Source: Pascua guehoae
Lineage: Eukaryota; Basidiomycota; Tremellomycetes; Trichosporonales; Trichosporonaceae
Direction of reading: 5' to 3'
Assembly (NCBI GenBank): GCA_001600415.1
Contig: BCJX01000005.1
Span: forward strand, 1,854,008-1,918,007
DNA: 64,000 bases
Under the pieces are notes generated by a model. The model had not been told where the DNA came from and searched no databases. It saw nothing but the letters and a program-made list of their open reading frames with translations. Made by a program: the position numbers and the translations under genes. Of the stretch, positions 10,389 through 20,306 are shown one piece after another (the first letter of the stretch is position 1; every line of letters starts with the position of its first letter).

Positions 10389-11509
10389 GTGGCGTCGCAA
10401 TGTCAGGCAGGGAATTCACCACGGACGCGACCGAGCACCACGCAAGAACAACCTATGAATGCAGCTGGCGTGTTACGGCTAACAAGCATGCACCGGCAAA
10501 GGCCTTCAATACGTGCTCTATCCGTCAAGCATGGTCGTCGAGCGCACGACGCGTCTGCTCACTGGCAAACAGCATGGCTCCAATCTGTAAGTTTTATACC
10601 TCAGCACAGAAGACATTCCTTAACAAACGACTCGTACCCCAGGTAAGTGGGACGTAACCATGGCATTCGGGGTAGGTTTCCGAGACCTGCCATCGGCCAT
10701 TCCTGCACTGTCCAACTTGTGACACTCACGCGAAGCAAATAGTCAGACCCATCAATGGCCGAGGAAGAGGAATGGTTTGTGAGTTAGCAACAGCTGACAA
10801 TCACCTCGTTGGTGGGGTGACTATTTGGAGAACAGTGCATATAGTGACGCGCACCAGCCCTATTCTTCCCACGCCGGGCCGAGGCGCAGACTATAGCAGA
10901 CAAGCGATAAGGACAACGAGGTTGCTAGCCACCGCCTCGAACCCCTATCACATACCTCGCTACGCAGCGACTTGACATGCTCCGTGCTACATGCCCAGGA
11001 GTCCATCAAGAAATGAGCGGCCCATTCCGCCCACTTGGTAGGAGCCAGCGTCGTACATGTGATGTGTGAGATCACACGGTGGGGCCAATGCGGGGCATCC
11101 AGAGTGGAGAGTGCGGGGATGCGGGGCATACGCTGGGACGATGGAGTGCATGGCGGGTTCAGGTTCTACCACAGATCTGGTCCTGACAGGCTTGACTCGG
11201 ACCCTCTGCGGCGTGCGAGTGCCACCGCCTCCGAGGCGCCACCTGGGCTTCACTCCCTCGGCACATCGGCACCCCCGCGGTACCAGTGCACAACGGCCTG
11301 CTCACTTGTGTGACCCCTCAGGGCCCGTGGGTGTGGGTCGTGTCGAAGGGGGCGATGGTGGCGTTGCTGGTCATGTCAGGGACATATGGGGCACGGGGGG
11401 AGATGGCAATGGGATGCGCTCTGCTGGTATCGGAGATGGCGATGAACCGAGGGCGGTATTGTCCGCGCACAAGCCTACATGCCACTCGATCCCGTAGGCT
11501 TACGGGGTA

Positions 11510-11518
11510 CATATACTC
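11510..11518 (+). promoter_or_regulatory. TATA-like element
   Basis: CATATACTC about 60 bases before the ATG at 11573. Confidence 0.4.
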
Positions 11519-11572
11519 GAGAGCGATGGAATGGGTTTTCCACATCTCGTCTCCTCCCTATCATCAATCGAC

Positions 11573-12488
11573 ATGAGTAAATCTGACCCAGTGTACGGAA
11601 CACCACACCCCCGAGCACCCCAAGGCGTGGCCTCGAGTCCGGTGCGGGGACTCGGACTCGGGCTCGGACTGGGGCCCGAAGGCGACCTCGGGTTCCAAAG
11701 AGGATCCCCAAGAGCCCAGACTGGGCAATCCCCGACCATCGAGGGTGGTCAATCACTTGGCCTCCACCCTGCGTGGGAGACGCCGCCGCGACGGCGACCG
11801 GCGTACACATTTTCGAGTAGTCCCAGCGGCATCCCCAACGGGTACCCCGGGGAGCACAACGACGTTAATGAAGTGGGTAGTACCCGTGTTCCCTTGCCAA
11901 TATTAATTCCAGCCCTCATCACCGTCGCCTGTATTCACCAACCTCCCATCGCGGTTAAACTTTACGTCGCGTCTACCTGCTACGCCACGAACTCCTCAAC
12001 GTGGTGGGCACACAGTCCGCCCCCAGATGCCACCTACACCTCGTACCGAACGCACGGCGCCAGCCATCTCTCCCGACCAGGGATCACACCTGCGTCTCCG
12101 TCTGAGGATGGAGGGCTTTCCAGCTCTCGCCACGGGCTACGAACACTACGACCCAAGGGCACACGGGCCAGTGCTCCCCACACCGGGCCTGTCTACGAGC
12201 GAAGAGGACGCCGACGAAGACGAGGACGATGAAGACATCTACGCCGCTCTTCCGCCATCCCCCACCCTTCGTGCGGCCGACCCCACCATGTCCCCAAGCG
12301 ACCACGACGCACTGCCAGTGGCTGACCTCTTCCACGCCCACAACGGCCTGAATCACCTCACATCCCCTCGCCGCCCCCTGCCCAACGGTTTCCACATCCC
12401 GGGCCTCCCAAACGGCGACGGCCCAAAATCTCGCCATCCGTCGTCGCTCCCGTCGTCAGAGGCCCACACCCTCCCGCTCCGCTGCTAG
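11573..12488 (+). CDS. Hypothetical protein with acidic patch, 2 exons, 258 residues
   Basis: Exons 11573-11876 and 12016-12488 join over a 139-nt intron (GTAGTA..CACACAG) in matching phase to give 258 residues. The N-terminal third has a Gly-Leu repeat (GLGLGLGLG) and Ser/Pro-rich sequence. The second exon carries the run EEDADEDEDDED followed by IYAALPPSPTLRAADPTMSP. The frame switch at the intron is required: the acidic patch is only readable in the second exon's frame. No enzyme, DNA-binding or secretion signal is seen. The layout (disordered N-terminus, acidic patch, TP sites) resembles a nuclear or scaffold protein, which is inference. Confidence 0.55.
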
Positions 12489-14057
12489 GGCGACGCGGTT
12501 CATTGCCGGGGCAGTGGCAGCGGGGGGCTCCACTTCTTTTCCCCACAGCGCCTCCCGCCACATTGGTTTGGCCGGATCTTTGCGGCGCTGGTGGACGGGC
12601 GTGGATAGCCCACATGCCACGCCACAAGCTACATCCCGCCATTGTTCTTCGAGCCGCCCTGTGTGAGGCGCAAAGCCCCCGAGCCGCCGAGTCGCCAACC
12701 TGCCCCAGAAAATACCCCAGGACCCCAAGTTGAACATTTGGGCGCGCCTCTTGATTGAAAGACGCCGCCACTCACCACAAAGGATACCGATGCCTCGTCC
12801 CGAGGTATACGTCCGCGACCCCCATTCGCCAGCCAGCCATTATCGTCGTTGGGCATCTCGTCGCCACTGCCGGATCGCCTCCCCGCCACACTCAGGTCCA
12901 TGCCATCCTCCCCGCCACAATGGCCGCAGCGGCTGGCTCACCCCCATCGCCGCTGTCGGCCACCGGCCCCCATGATCGCCGCCACGCACTACACTCAGGT
13001 CTGCGCCGAGCGTGCGCCACACTCAGGTCCGCGTTGGCGCTCTGCCACACACCCTCGCCATTGCTCCCGGTCCAGTCCACACACCGCGTGCGACCTTTAT
13101 CGCCCACAATGCAACCAAAGAGCAAACTGAAACCAGCCGAGCGGGCCGCGCGACGGTCCGGCCGAGGTGGGCTGCCGACGAATCGAAGACGGTATGCCAA
13201 AGTTGGACAACGTGAGGCACAACCGTGGACAAAACGGTCGGTCCGTGGCGCACGACAAGCCCGAGTAACCGCTTTTCCACATGGGTCTCAGTCCGTAGTA
13301 AAAGGCGGGAACGAGGGCGTGTCTTGGCATCCCTGCCTTTGACAGACCATTGTCCAAGGCTGCCACGGCCTTGGTCTTCGCTCTCGATGGCGATGCGGCC
13401 GTGCATTCCGGAGCTTCCCTTGCGTTGCGCTCCTGGGTGGCTTCAGGCGATAATGGCAGCAACCGTGTGGCTGGCAATCTAGACCTGCCTCCCTATACCA
13501 CAGAAGACAAGACGTAGTTGTATGCAAAGTTGTACAAGATCAGTGGAATGCAATCGGCTGAGAAAGGATATGTTGCTAGTCGTTTTACGTAACACACCGT
13601 GGCGTCTCGTGTGGCGGTTTGGCGTTGTGGCACTTTGGCGGCGTCCACTCGTACCCGCTCCGACACACGACGCCACAAAGGGTGGATTTTACTCCTGATC
13701 AACAGCAACCCTCGCTTGGAACCGTCGCTTCCCCGGAACAGTACTGTGAGGGGATAGTGTAAGGCGGAAATGGTGGCTTATCAGCACCAAGCACAGGTCG
13801 TGGCACCTGAAAGTGGCAGTAGAGCTGAGCGACTTCCACGTGCGTCCTCAACGCGGGGCATCAGAGGAGGACTGCTTCCCACTTCGTTGCTGTTGCAATG
13901 CTGGGGGGAATACCTCGTTGCCGGTACCCACAGATGTGATACCGTCATCCCTCGTCACATAGCGATACCACCAGGGCCGCGCTTGTGCACTCGGAATTAG
14001 GGTCTCGGAGCACTTTGAAAGACGCAATATTGCGCGCCAACGATTTCGCAAAAGGGA
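12489..14057. other. 1.6-kb stretch without a supported gene
   Basis: GC-rich, with many overlapping frames but no defensible exon chain, RNA gene or clear repeat. Confidence 0.35.
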
Positions 14058-14154
14058 TTCTCCGCCAGGGAGTCGAACCCTGCTCTATCGCGATCTTTCT
14101 ATTGAAAGGCTCTCTCTTGAGAGGCGATTATACTAACCGATATACTAGCGAAGA
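14058..14154 (-). tRNA. tRNA-Glu(CTC), copy 1, 25-nt intron
   Basis: On the complement: acceptor TCTTCGC/GCGGAGA, anticodon stem ATCGC/GCGAT, loop CTCTCA..C giving anticodon CTC, T arm CAGGG-TTCGACT-CCCTG, intron 14093-14117, discriminator A. It is almost identical to the copy at 47838. Confidence 0.9.
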
Positions 14155-15876
14155 TATGATAGTTGGGATTGCCTCCACGATGGCGGTCGCGCCCTTCATG
14201 GCCAGTTTTGCAAAAGAGGCCACCCATGGACACTGCTGGGACAGGAATAGTCTGTTCATCGTGATCATGGCTCCTAGTTTGATGTCACAGTGTCACGTGT
14301 TCTACTTTGCACGCTCATCCCGCCATGCTTGCGGGGGAGCGTGTTGTCCTTGAGGCAGCAACACTCTCTGCAGACGCATCGTGTTCACCGTGTCGTGTCA
14401 ACTATTGCGTCACGGGACCTCGCGAATCAACCCCCTCAACGTCATATCCACGTAGCCCGTAGTTGATCTGTTTTGGCCCTATTTCTGAAACAGATGCTGC
14501 GGTGCATGCATGCATATGAGGAGGGGGTTGGTGGTAAGCGTGGCTGTTCCTGAGAACAGGCTTCCGCGCTTGTGCAGCGAGGTCATGTGTGTTTCGGGAC
14601 GGCACGTCCAAGTATGGGCTGCTGGGAGTGGGAGAATACGGTAGTGGGAGTAGTGACAGGCCCACGCCGGGCCAGCAGCGCGAATGGGGCCAAGGTGGTA
14701 GCCCGTGCCCCTGCTTCCGCGCGGCACTTGGCGACATGTGCTGGGACAACAAGGCTAGAAGCGCGGCTGCGTGCTCTCGACGGCTGCGTGCGCTCGACCA
14801 CATGGGCGTGGAAAACACTGTGGACGCCATGAGCGCGGGGTGGGTCAAGAACGCCTCATCTCCCAAGGCGCCGGGGACGACACGCCCGCGGTGATTCTGC
14901 ATGTGCGATGGCTTGGCCGTGGGGCGGGTGACGAACGAGGAAGCACGCAACGTGCAGTGTGCAGCGTGCAGCGTGCCGCCAGTGCCAAGGCAGTCACTGC
15001 TGCAAATGCGTAGGCTACATACAGGGGCACGGTGGGGCTACCGACGCCCGTGACCAACCTCATGGAGGGGACTGGGTACGAGTCACGCTCGGTGTGCATG
15101 TAGTGTACATGGTCATCGCCGCAGAGTTGTCGTCTCGATCTGTCCCATGTTGCCGGGAAACAAAATAATGCGCACTCGTGCTTTGTATGTGGGTGGTGAG
15201 GAGACCTGAATTGTTCTGCTCGTAGCGCACAGTGACAACCGACGCCGGCGACATGTCTGTACAGACTGCTGCTACCTACCTAGGTGGTGTCCATGAGTTA
15301 GTTTTGCCCGACGCCTTTTTCTCTTCTGCCCAACTAACTGGGTTGGTTCATCCAACCACTATGGCTGTCTCGTTCGTGTTGCCACACCGGGTTGGTTAGT
15401 TACTACTTACTGCATGCCGCCCGTGTCGAGCGTTGGCCTGTCAAGCAATCTGCACACGTCTTTCGCCATCACGACCAACGCCTCAGAGGCAAGGTTGTTT
15501 ACAAACTGCATGTCTCGTCTAATCTACTATGATTGTGGTATTGTATGTGCGCTGGGAGGGGACTGTGACTCGGCAAAGCACATCGAGGTGTTGCCCCGAG
15601 GGCTACTCCGTGCGCAAACGCAGAGCCTCCTTGTTGGCTGGTCGGGTCGACTAGGCCCGTCAGCGTATGGCACTCAACTCTGAAACGCTCGGCTGGCGAA
15701 TGACAAGTTGCTGGTGACGACTCCGGGCAGTGGAAGCCATTTCAAACGCCTCGCTCGATCAGAGGCCAGCAGAGCCATTACAAGCGCCGGTGCTAAAAAC
15801 GCTGCGGGACTCACCTTCACAGCAGTGTTTGGGGCGCCATGGTTGAGGAGTTTGTGAGTTGCCTGCAACAAAAAGC
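14155..15876. other. 1.7-kb stretch; hairpin repeats begin near its end
   Basis: No supported gene. From about 15656 onward degenerate members of the hairpin family of 16-23 kb appear (CGTCAGC/GCTGGCG around TGAAACGCTC, and two AGCCATT..AAACGC cores at 15733-15803). Confidence 0.4.
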
Positions 15877-15972
15877 TGGAGTGACCCGGGATCGAACCAG
15901 GGACCGTACGAATGAAAAGTAGAAACCAGTTCAAACTTCAGTCGTACGCTCTCCCAACTGAGCTATCCCTCC
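15877..15972 (-). tRNA. tRNA-Phe(GAA) with a 23-nt intron
   Basis: On the complement: acceptor GGAGGGA/TCACTCC with one G-A mismatch at pair 5-68, D arm GCTC/GAGC with AGTTGGGA loop, anticodon stem TACGA/TCGTA, loop CTGAAG..T giving anticodon GAA, discriminator A. The mismatch makes it worth checking for function. Confidence 0.85.
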
Positions 15973-16305
15973 GAGCTGCTTAACCTACTTGACACCACGT
16001 GCCGAGGTGCGAGGCTCAGGACGCAGGAGCGATGGGCTGTGAAGAAGGCGAGAAGCGTTCCAGTGGCAGGAAAGAGGGAGGGAACTAGTCTTTGGCTGGA
16101 ATAACACAACGATGTGAAAGCGGGGCTCATGGCCGTCCTGTCGATGTTATTATCGTTTCGCGAACTTACTCACGCGAACCGGTTCGCAGACCAACCTTGA
16201 GCGGGCACGAGCGTGGGCCATTGCGATCTGTGGTTCCGTCAACATCAGTCAGCAAACGCTGTTTGTGCGCGTCCACTGAAGTGGACCAAACGCTTTGTGC
16301 TGGTA

Positions 16306-16542
16306 GGGCCCCCAGCGTCCGGACAGGTCGCTAGTGACTGCTGGCCAGCAGAGCCATTACCCCAACGGTGACGCTGCGGAACCAGGGCCCCCAGCGTCCG
16401 GACAGGTCGCTAGTGACTGCTGGCCAGCAGAGCCATTACCCCAACGGTGACGCTGCGGAACCAGGGCCCCCAGCGTCCGGACAGGTCGCTAGTGACTGCT
16501 NGCCAGCAGAGCCATTACCCCAACGGTGACGCTGCGGAACCT
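16306..16542. repeat. Three tandem copies of a 79-bp unit inside a putative intron
   Basis: Units start at 16306, 16385 and 16464 and are identical except for an N at 16501 in copy 3. Each holds CAGCGTC and GACGCTG as inverted arms and the AGCCATTAC..AACG core of the hairpin family. On the complement a donor (AAAAG, then GTAGGT) sits at 16544 and an AG acceptor at 16300, so the array would lie in one 245-nt intron. Confidence 0.8.
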
Positions 16543-16879
16543 ACCTTTTCGGGAGGGTGCGTTAACGGCTCGACTCGGTTGGAAACTAGTCGGGCCTCCT
16601 ACAGTGTCGTTGCACCGAAGCCCGTTGACTGTGAGGTCAGGACGGCCATCTCGCAAGTATTGACGGTAACAAGCCTGAGACGGACTTGTTTCAAACTCAT
16701 CCAGAATAGGAAGACATTCGGACCAGAAGGAAAGTTTCTGTGGATGTCAGCGCAGTGCAAGCTGAACCAACGCTGGACATCCATCGAACCATGCGGTTGA
16801 CGTACTCTAGTCCGGAATCATCTAGTCCGGAATCAGCAAAGTCTGGCGGAAGCGCAAGACGGATAACCGACATGGCACT

Positions 16880-16945
16880 CTGTCCGGTCAGCGCTGCGCT
16901 TGTAGCCATTAAAAAACGCCGCGGCGCAGCGCCGGCCGGACAGAC
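16880..16945 (-). mobile_element. Introner-like element
   Basis: Complement starts GTCTGTCCGG and ends GCGCTGACCGGACAG. The arms pair over 20 positions with one G-U and one A-C, around the core AGCCATTAAAAAACGC (plus strand). Confidence 0.65.
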
Positions 16946-17030
16946 CTCTTTGAATAAATAAGCACGAGAGACACGGGCGCTGAGCAGAGCGATGTGCTCT
17001 TGCGGCCGGCAGGGCTGAGCGGCTATTACG

Positions 17031-17111
17031 CTGTTTCCGTCAGATATTGCCCTGTATCCGTAGCTCTTCTGGCGCTACGCCGAGTACGCTGCGTGCAAAG
17101 CGCTGACGAAC
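17031..17111 (-). mobile_element. Introner-like element
   Basis: Complement starts GTTCGTCAGCGC after CACAAAG and ends ATCTGACGGAAACAG. Arms TTCGTCAG and CTGACGGAA pair. Confidence 0.5.
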
Positions 17112-17160
17112 CTTTGTGGAGTTGAATAGAAGCCAGGGACGGGGAAGATGAGTCGGTGGA

Positions 17161-17283
17161 CTGTGGGATCAGCGCGCTACGAGCCAATAAGCGTGATAGG
17201 CCCTATCAACTATTCCAAACGTTACGCAAGGCTGCACACTCTCTTAATGGCAGCGCGCTGAGCGCGTGGCTGTCAGGCCGCAC
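17161..17283 (-). mobile_element. Introner-like element
   Basis: Complement starts GTGCGGCC after GAAAG and ends GCGCTGATCCCACAG. Internal arms CAGCGCGCT/AGCGCGCTG. It precedes the exon 17160-17112. Confidence 0.45.
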
Positions 17284-17294
17284 CTTTCAAAGAC

Positions 17295-17349
17295 CTGTGA
17301 AGTATCAGTGGTTTGAACGCTATGCCACATACCCACTGACGAAACCCAC
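17295..17349 (-). mobile_element. Introner-like element
   Basis: Complement starts GTGGGTTTCG and ends CACTGATACTTCACAG. Arms CAGTGG/CCACTG flank TTTGAACGCT. Only an 11-base exon (17294-17284) separates it from the next element. Confidence 0.4.
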
Positions 17350-18099
17350 CATTTGACTAATGAGCTCGGAGGACCCTTGGACGAACGAAGGTGGGCCGCG
17401 CGGACCGGGAAGGTGGGGCCATTGCGACCTGTGGTTCCGTCAGCGTCAGTCAGCAAACGGTGTTTGAGACTACCATCCGGCGCGTCCACTGAAGTGCAGT
17501 AACAAAGAGCCATTTTCCAAACGCTGTGTGCTGGTAGAGCCCCCAGCACCTTGCAGAACAGGTACTAGTGGTTGAAAAAGGAAACTGTTTGCCAGTGTAG
17601 TTGAGCCTCGGCATCCTACGGTGTCAGTGCCCAAGGTTGTGATCTAGTGGTTTCTTAACTCTGCGGGTGTCAGCGAAGTGCAAGCAAGCCTCCAAGCTCC
17701 AATGCGTTGAGCTGCGCGGTCGACCTACTCTGTCTACAAATGAGCAGTAACACAGAGGCGCAAGGCGGTGACCGAGGTGGCAAACAACTCTGGGGTCCGG
17801 TCAAGCTGCGCTTGTAGCCGCGGGGCTGGCGCCACGCTGAGTACGGTCTGTGCCCAGCGCTGACGATATCCCGGGAAGCCAGGGACGGGGAAGGGAAGAT
17901 GAAAGTCCGTATCTTTGGGTCATTGTAAGGCCACCGTGGATAGAAGTAAGACAGCACACGTCTCGGTCAGCACATCTCCCAGCGCCGGGAGGGGCAATTC
18001 AAAACTCCTGGAAACCAGTGCGCTGGCGGGCTCACTATGGTAATGCAATCTTGAGCTCGTCGGCGCAGGGATTCGACCAGATGGAGGCTGGGGAATCAC

Positions 18100-18242
18100 C
18101 TGATGGGCCGTCAGCGTACGCGTTCCACAGAGCCTTGTCAAACGCTGTGCCATCTTGTCATTGAAACAGGGCCCTACATATTGTTCCAATGGCAAGATAG
18201 GAGCCATTAACCCTCGGAGACGAGCACACTGACGGAACCCAC
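18100..18242 (-). mobile_element. Introner-like element with two cores
   Basis: Complement starts GTGGGTTCCGTCAG and ends GCTGACGGCCCATCAG. The end arms CCGTCAG/CTGACGG pair. The GT side resembles that of the element at 17295-17349, suggesting duplication. Confidence 0.5.
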
Positions 18243-18317
18243 CATTTCGACTAATTTGACCTCCGACCCTGGGACGAGGGGGTGTTGGGGGGGGGGGGGG
18301 AGTGAGGTAGCAACAAT

Positions 18318-18388
18318 CTGGGGTCCGGTCAGCGCTGCGCGTGTAGCCATTTCAAAAAAAGCGCCGCGGCGGCGCCGACCGGACAGAC
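18318..18388 (-). mobile_element. Introner-like element
   Basis: Complement starts GTCTGTCCGGTC after AAGAAG and ends GCGCTGACCGGACCCCAG. Core AGCCATTTCAAAAAAAGCGC. Same arms as the element at 16880. Confidence 0.6.
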
Positions 18389-19007
18389 CTTCTTTCTTGC
18401 CTTCAGGTACTGCTTGCTTGTTGGGGGTATGACGAACAAGCACGAAAGAGGGCGGACGATGGCAGAATCTGTGGGCTGCTCAGCGCTGAACTTGTAGCCA
18501 TTGCAAACGCTGCAAGTGCAGGGGTGGTGGGACGTGTCAGACAACACAAAGCAGCTGTAAAGCCGCGGGTGCAACGATCAGTCAGATGGCACATGGGGGC
18601 CACTTAGCCGCGGTGGAGCACTGAGAGGAACCCACCTTGGATCTCGTGGCTCTGCTTGCGTCAGTTTTCTTCGGTTAATGATGGCTACACGGAACGCACC
18701 TTCGCTTGTTCGCCGACAGCTGCAGCAACAGGTAACCTCGGTGGAGAAGGAGTGGTTAACGTTGATGGCGCGGACTAGTGGGGTGCTGAACAGACGTGAC
18801 GTGGTATCGTCAGCGCTGAAACTGCCATTCCAAACGCCTGTCGCGGCGCCGGTGGACGTGTGCTGGGTCTGTACACACGCCCCTTTCAAGTTGCTTGAGG
18901 CGTTGGAAGCAAAACGGCCGGTCAACCCTAGACGATTCGCAGAGACGAGTTACTGATGAGGCGAATATTTGTGTAAAGTTGCTCGACGTCGGGATTCCGA
19001 ACAAGCC

Positions 19008-19072
19008 CTGAGCCGGTCAACGCCACCGCTACTGACCATTCCAAACGCCCTTGGCAGCGGCGTTGACCGGAC
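19008..19072 (-). mobile_element. Introner-like element
   Basis: Complement starts GTCCGGTCAACGCC after CAAAG and ends GCGTTGACCGGCTCAG. Twelve perfect pairs CCGGTCAACGCC/GGCGTTGACCGG. The A-T pair, where most copies have G-C, is a paired change. Confidence 0.65.
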
Positions 19073-19505
19073 CTTTGATGGTTTACCAAGTTCCTAGAGT
19101 GACTCGCGGGGGAAGGTGGGGGGAGCGCGACTGGAAGATAGGAGAAGGTCTGAGGACAAAGGGAGGGTCAGACTCGGATGCGAGCGGTCAGCGACGTTCT
19201 CAAGCAGCCAGAGCGAGACACACCTGTTCCAACTTGATGCACGAGGACGGTGGGGTCGGTTAGATCCGACGAGCTCAGGCAGCCTGTGGTGTCAGTGCTG
19301 GTGCTGCCAAAGCTGCGCCGCGCTGAGTGGGTCTGATAGACCCACCAATGTATCGTTGCTGGACTCCACGAGCCGGGGGGAAATGTCGTCGTGCCGGCGG
19401 GAGGAACATTCGCGTACGTGATCTGTAGGCCTGTGGGGAGGTATGGATTTGACGGTCTGCGGTGCTGGACCCGTTGGACGTGGTGGCATGTGGCGGCCTG
19501 TGTAT

Positions 19506-19574
19506 CTGGGCGGACGTCAGCGCGCATTCCTGAGCCATCCCAAACGCTGTGAGTCATGCGCGCTGACGCCGTGT
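19506..19574 (-). mobile_element. Introner-like element with lost donor
   Basis: Twin of the element at 19642-19710 (13 perfect arm pairs, CGTCAGCGCGCAT), but the complement starts AC instead of GT or GC after AAAAG. It should therefore splice poorly, if at all. Confidence 0.6.
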
Positions 19575-20072
19575 CTTTTGAGAGTGTGAGAGTGTGCTTG
19601 ATGAAGACGCTTCGAATGAGGAGTGGGAGGCCGCGGTGTATCTGGGCGGACGTCAGCGCGCATTCCTGAGCCATTCCAAACGCTGTGAGTCATGCGCGCT
19701 GACGCCGTGCCTTTTGTGTTGAGACGTGGAGAGTGTGCTTGAACGTGCGGGAGATGAGTTGGGCGCGACGGCTGTGCAACAGTCGGGCGAGGCTGAATTC
19801 GAGCATGAGGTCTGGTGTCGTCAGCCAACGTGCACTTGCGGCTTGGTGCTGTGAGATGCTTTACCTTTGACGCCGCTGGAGCCAGAGTCTGTGAGTCGGT
19901 GGATGATGTAAGTGCAAGCAAGTGGCACAGCTCGGCTCGTCAGTATACCGCGTGTAAACAGGGGACACTCACGCGCCATTCGCGTCGGCGCCGAGGAGGT
20001 GCATGATGTCGACGGCAGACCAAGCGGGATGAGAGGATCGATGGGGGGCTGGTTGTGGTGGCAGGAGCCCAT
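19575..20072 (-). CDS. 5' exons of an introner-rich hypothetical gene
   Basis: Complement of 20072-19973, 19888-19865, 19811-19711 and 19641-19575. Phases agree through the third junction. The start is the first ATG after a TATA box (MGSCHHNQPPIDPLIPLG). Exon 3 reads LMLEFSLARLLHSRRAQLISR and exon 4 repeats part of it in diverged form (LIRSVFIKHTLTLSK against the exon 3 end FKHTLHVSTQK), so an exon-intron unit was duplicated in tandem. The third intron has a GC donor and the following one has lost its donor; after exon 4 I cannot tell whether the gene is functional. No family is recognised. Confidence 0.45.
19642..19710 (-). mobile_element. Introner-like element with GC donor
   Basis: Complement starts GCACGGCGTCAGCGC after AAAAG and ends GCGCTGACGTCCGCCCAG, a GC-AG intron by sequence. 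Arms pair over 13 bases. Core AGCCATTCCAAACGCT. Confidence 0.65.
19812..19864 (-). mobile_element. Intron of the same style, weak arms
   Basis: Complement starts GTAAAGC after GTCAAAG and ends GGCTGACGACACCAG. The end layout matches the family, but the inverted arms are poor, so it may be an ordinary intron or an old copy. Confidence 0.4.
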
Positions 20073-20298
20073 GTGGTGGCGTTCGGGCCAAAAGCGATAA
20101 CGACAACGACACGGGCTGGAGAGAAGCTGTCAGTGGGGTCGGGGTGGAGAGCAAGTGTATGACGGATAGGAGGGAGGTGGTACCCGAGTAATCGGCCTGG
20201 AGGGAAGGAGGCAAGGGAAAGTCGGTGGACGGTGAAGGAGTGGGGGGGCAGTGGAAGAGAGAAGTGGATGAAGATACGAAACGGCTAGCACCGCGCTG

Positions 20299-20306
20299 GT
20301 TTATAA
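20299..20306 (-). promoter_or_regulatory. TATA box
   Basis: The complement contains GTTATAAACC, about 230 bases before the ATG at 20072, with a CT-rich leader between. Confidence 0.45.

Larger units (their letters stand above)
9303..11572. other. 2.3-kb stretch without a supported gene
   Basis: Open frames overlap on both strands and lack coding signatures. The only structured element is a 9-bp tandem repeat at 10328-10388. A TATA-like CATATACTC at 11510 belongs to the next gene. Confidence 0.4.
15973..19574 (-). other. Downstream part of an introner-rich minus-strand gene, exon structure unresolved
   Basis: Between the hairpin elements the complement has short segments with protein-like sequence: 19007 downward (GLFGIPTSSNFTQIFASS), about 18.78 kb (TPLVRAINVNHSFSTE), below 18099 (VIPQPPSGRIPAPTSSR), about 17.95 kb (YFYPRWPYNDPKIRTF) and 17160-17112 (STDSSSPSLASIQLHK). 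Most are flanked by GT donors and CTGA-type branch sites with AG acceptors. Some are duplicated (17.05-17.35 kb resembles 17.85-18.24 kb). I could not find a single frame through all of them. They may be the 3' part of the gene starting at 20072, a chain of decayed duplicates, or a non-coding transcript. Confidence 0.4.

Noticed and set aside
13012..13482. Overlapping frames around 13.0-13.5 kb as a gene
   Set aside because: No splice chain, no protein-like blocks and no bias between strands.
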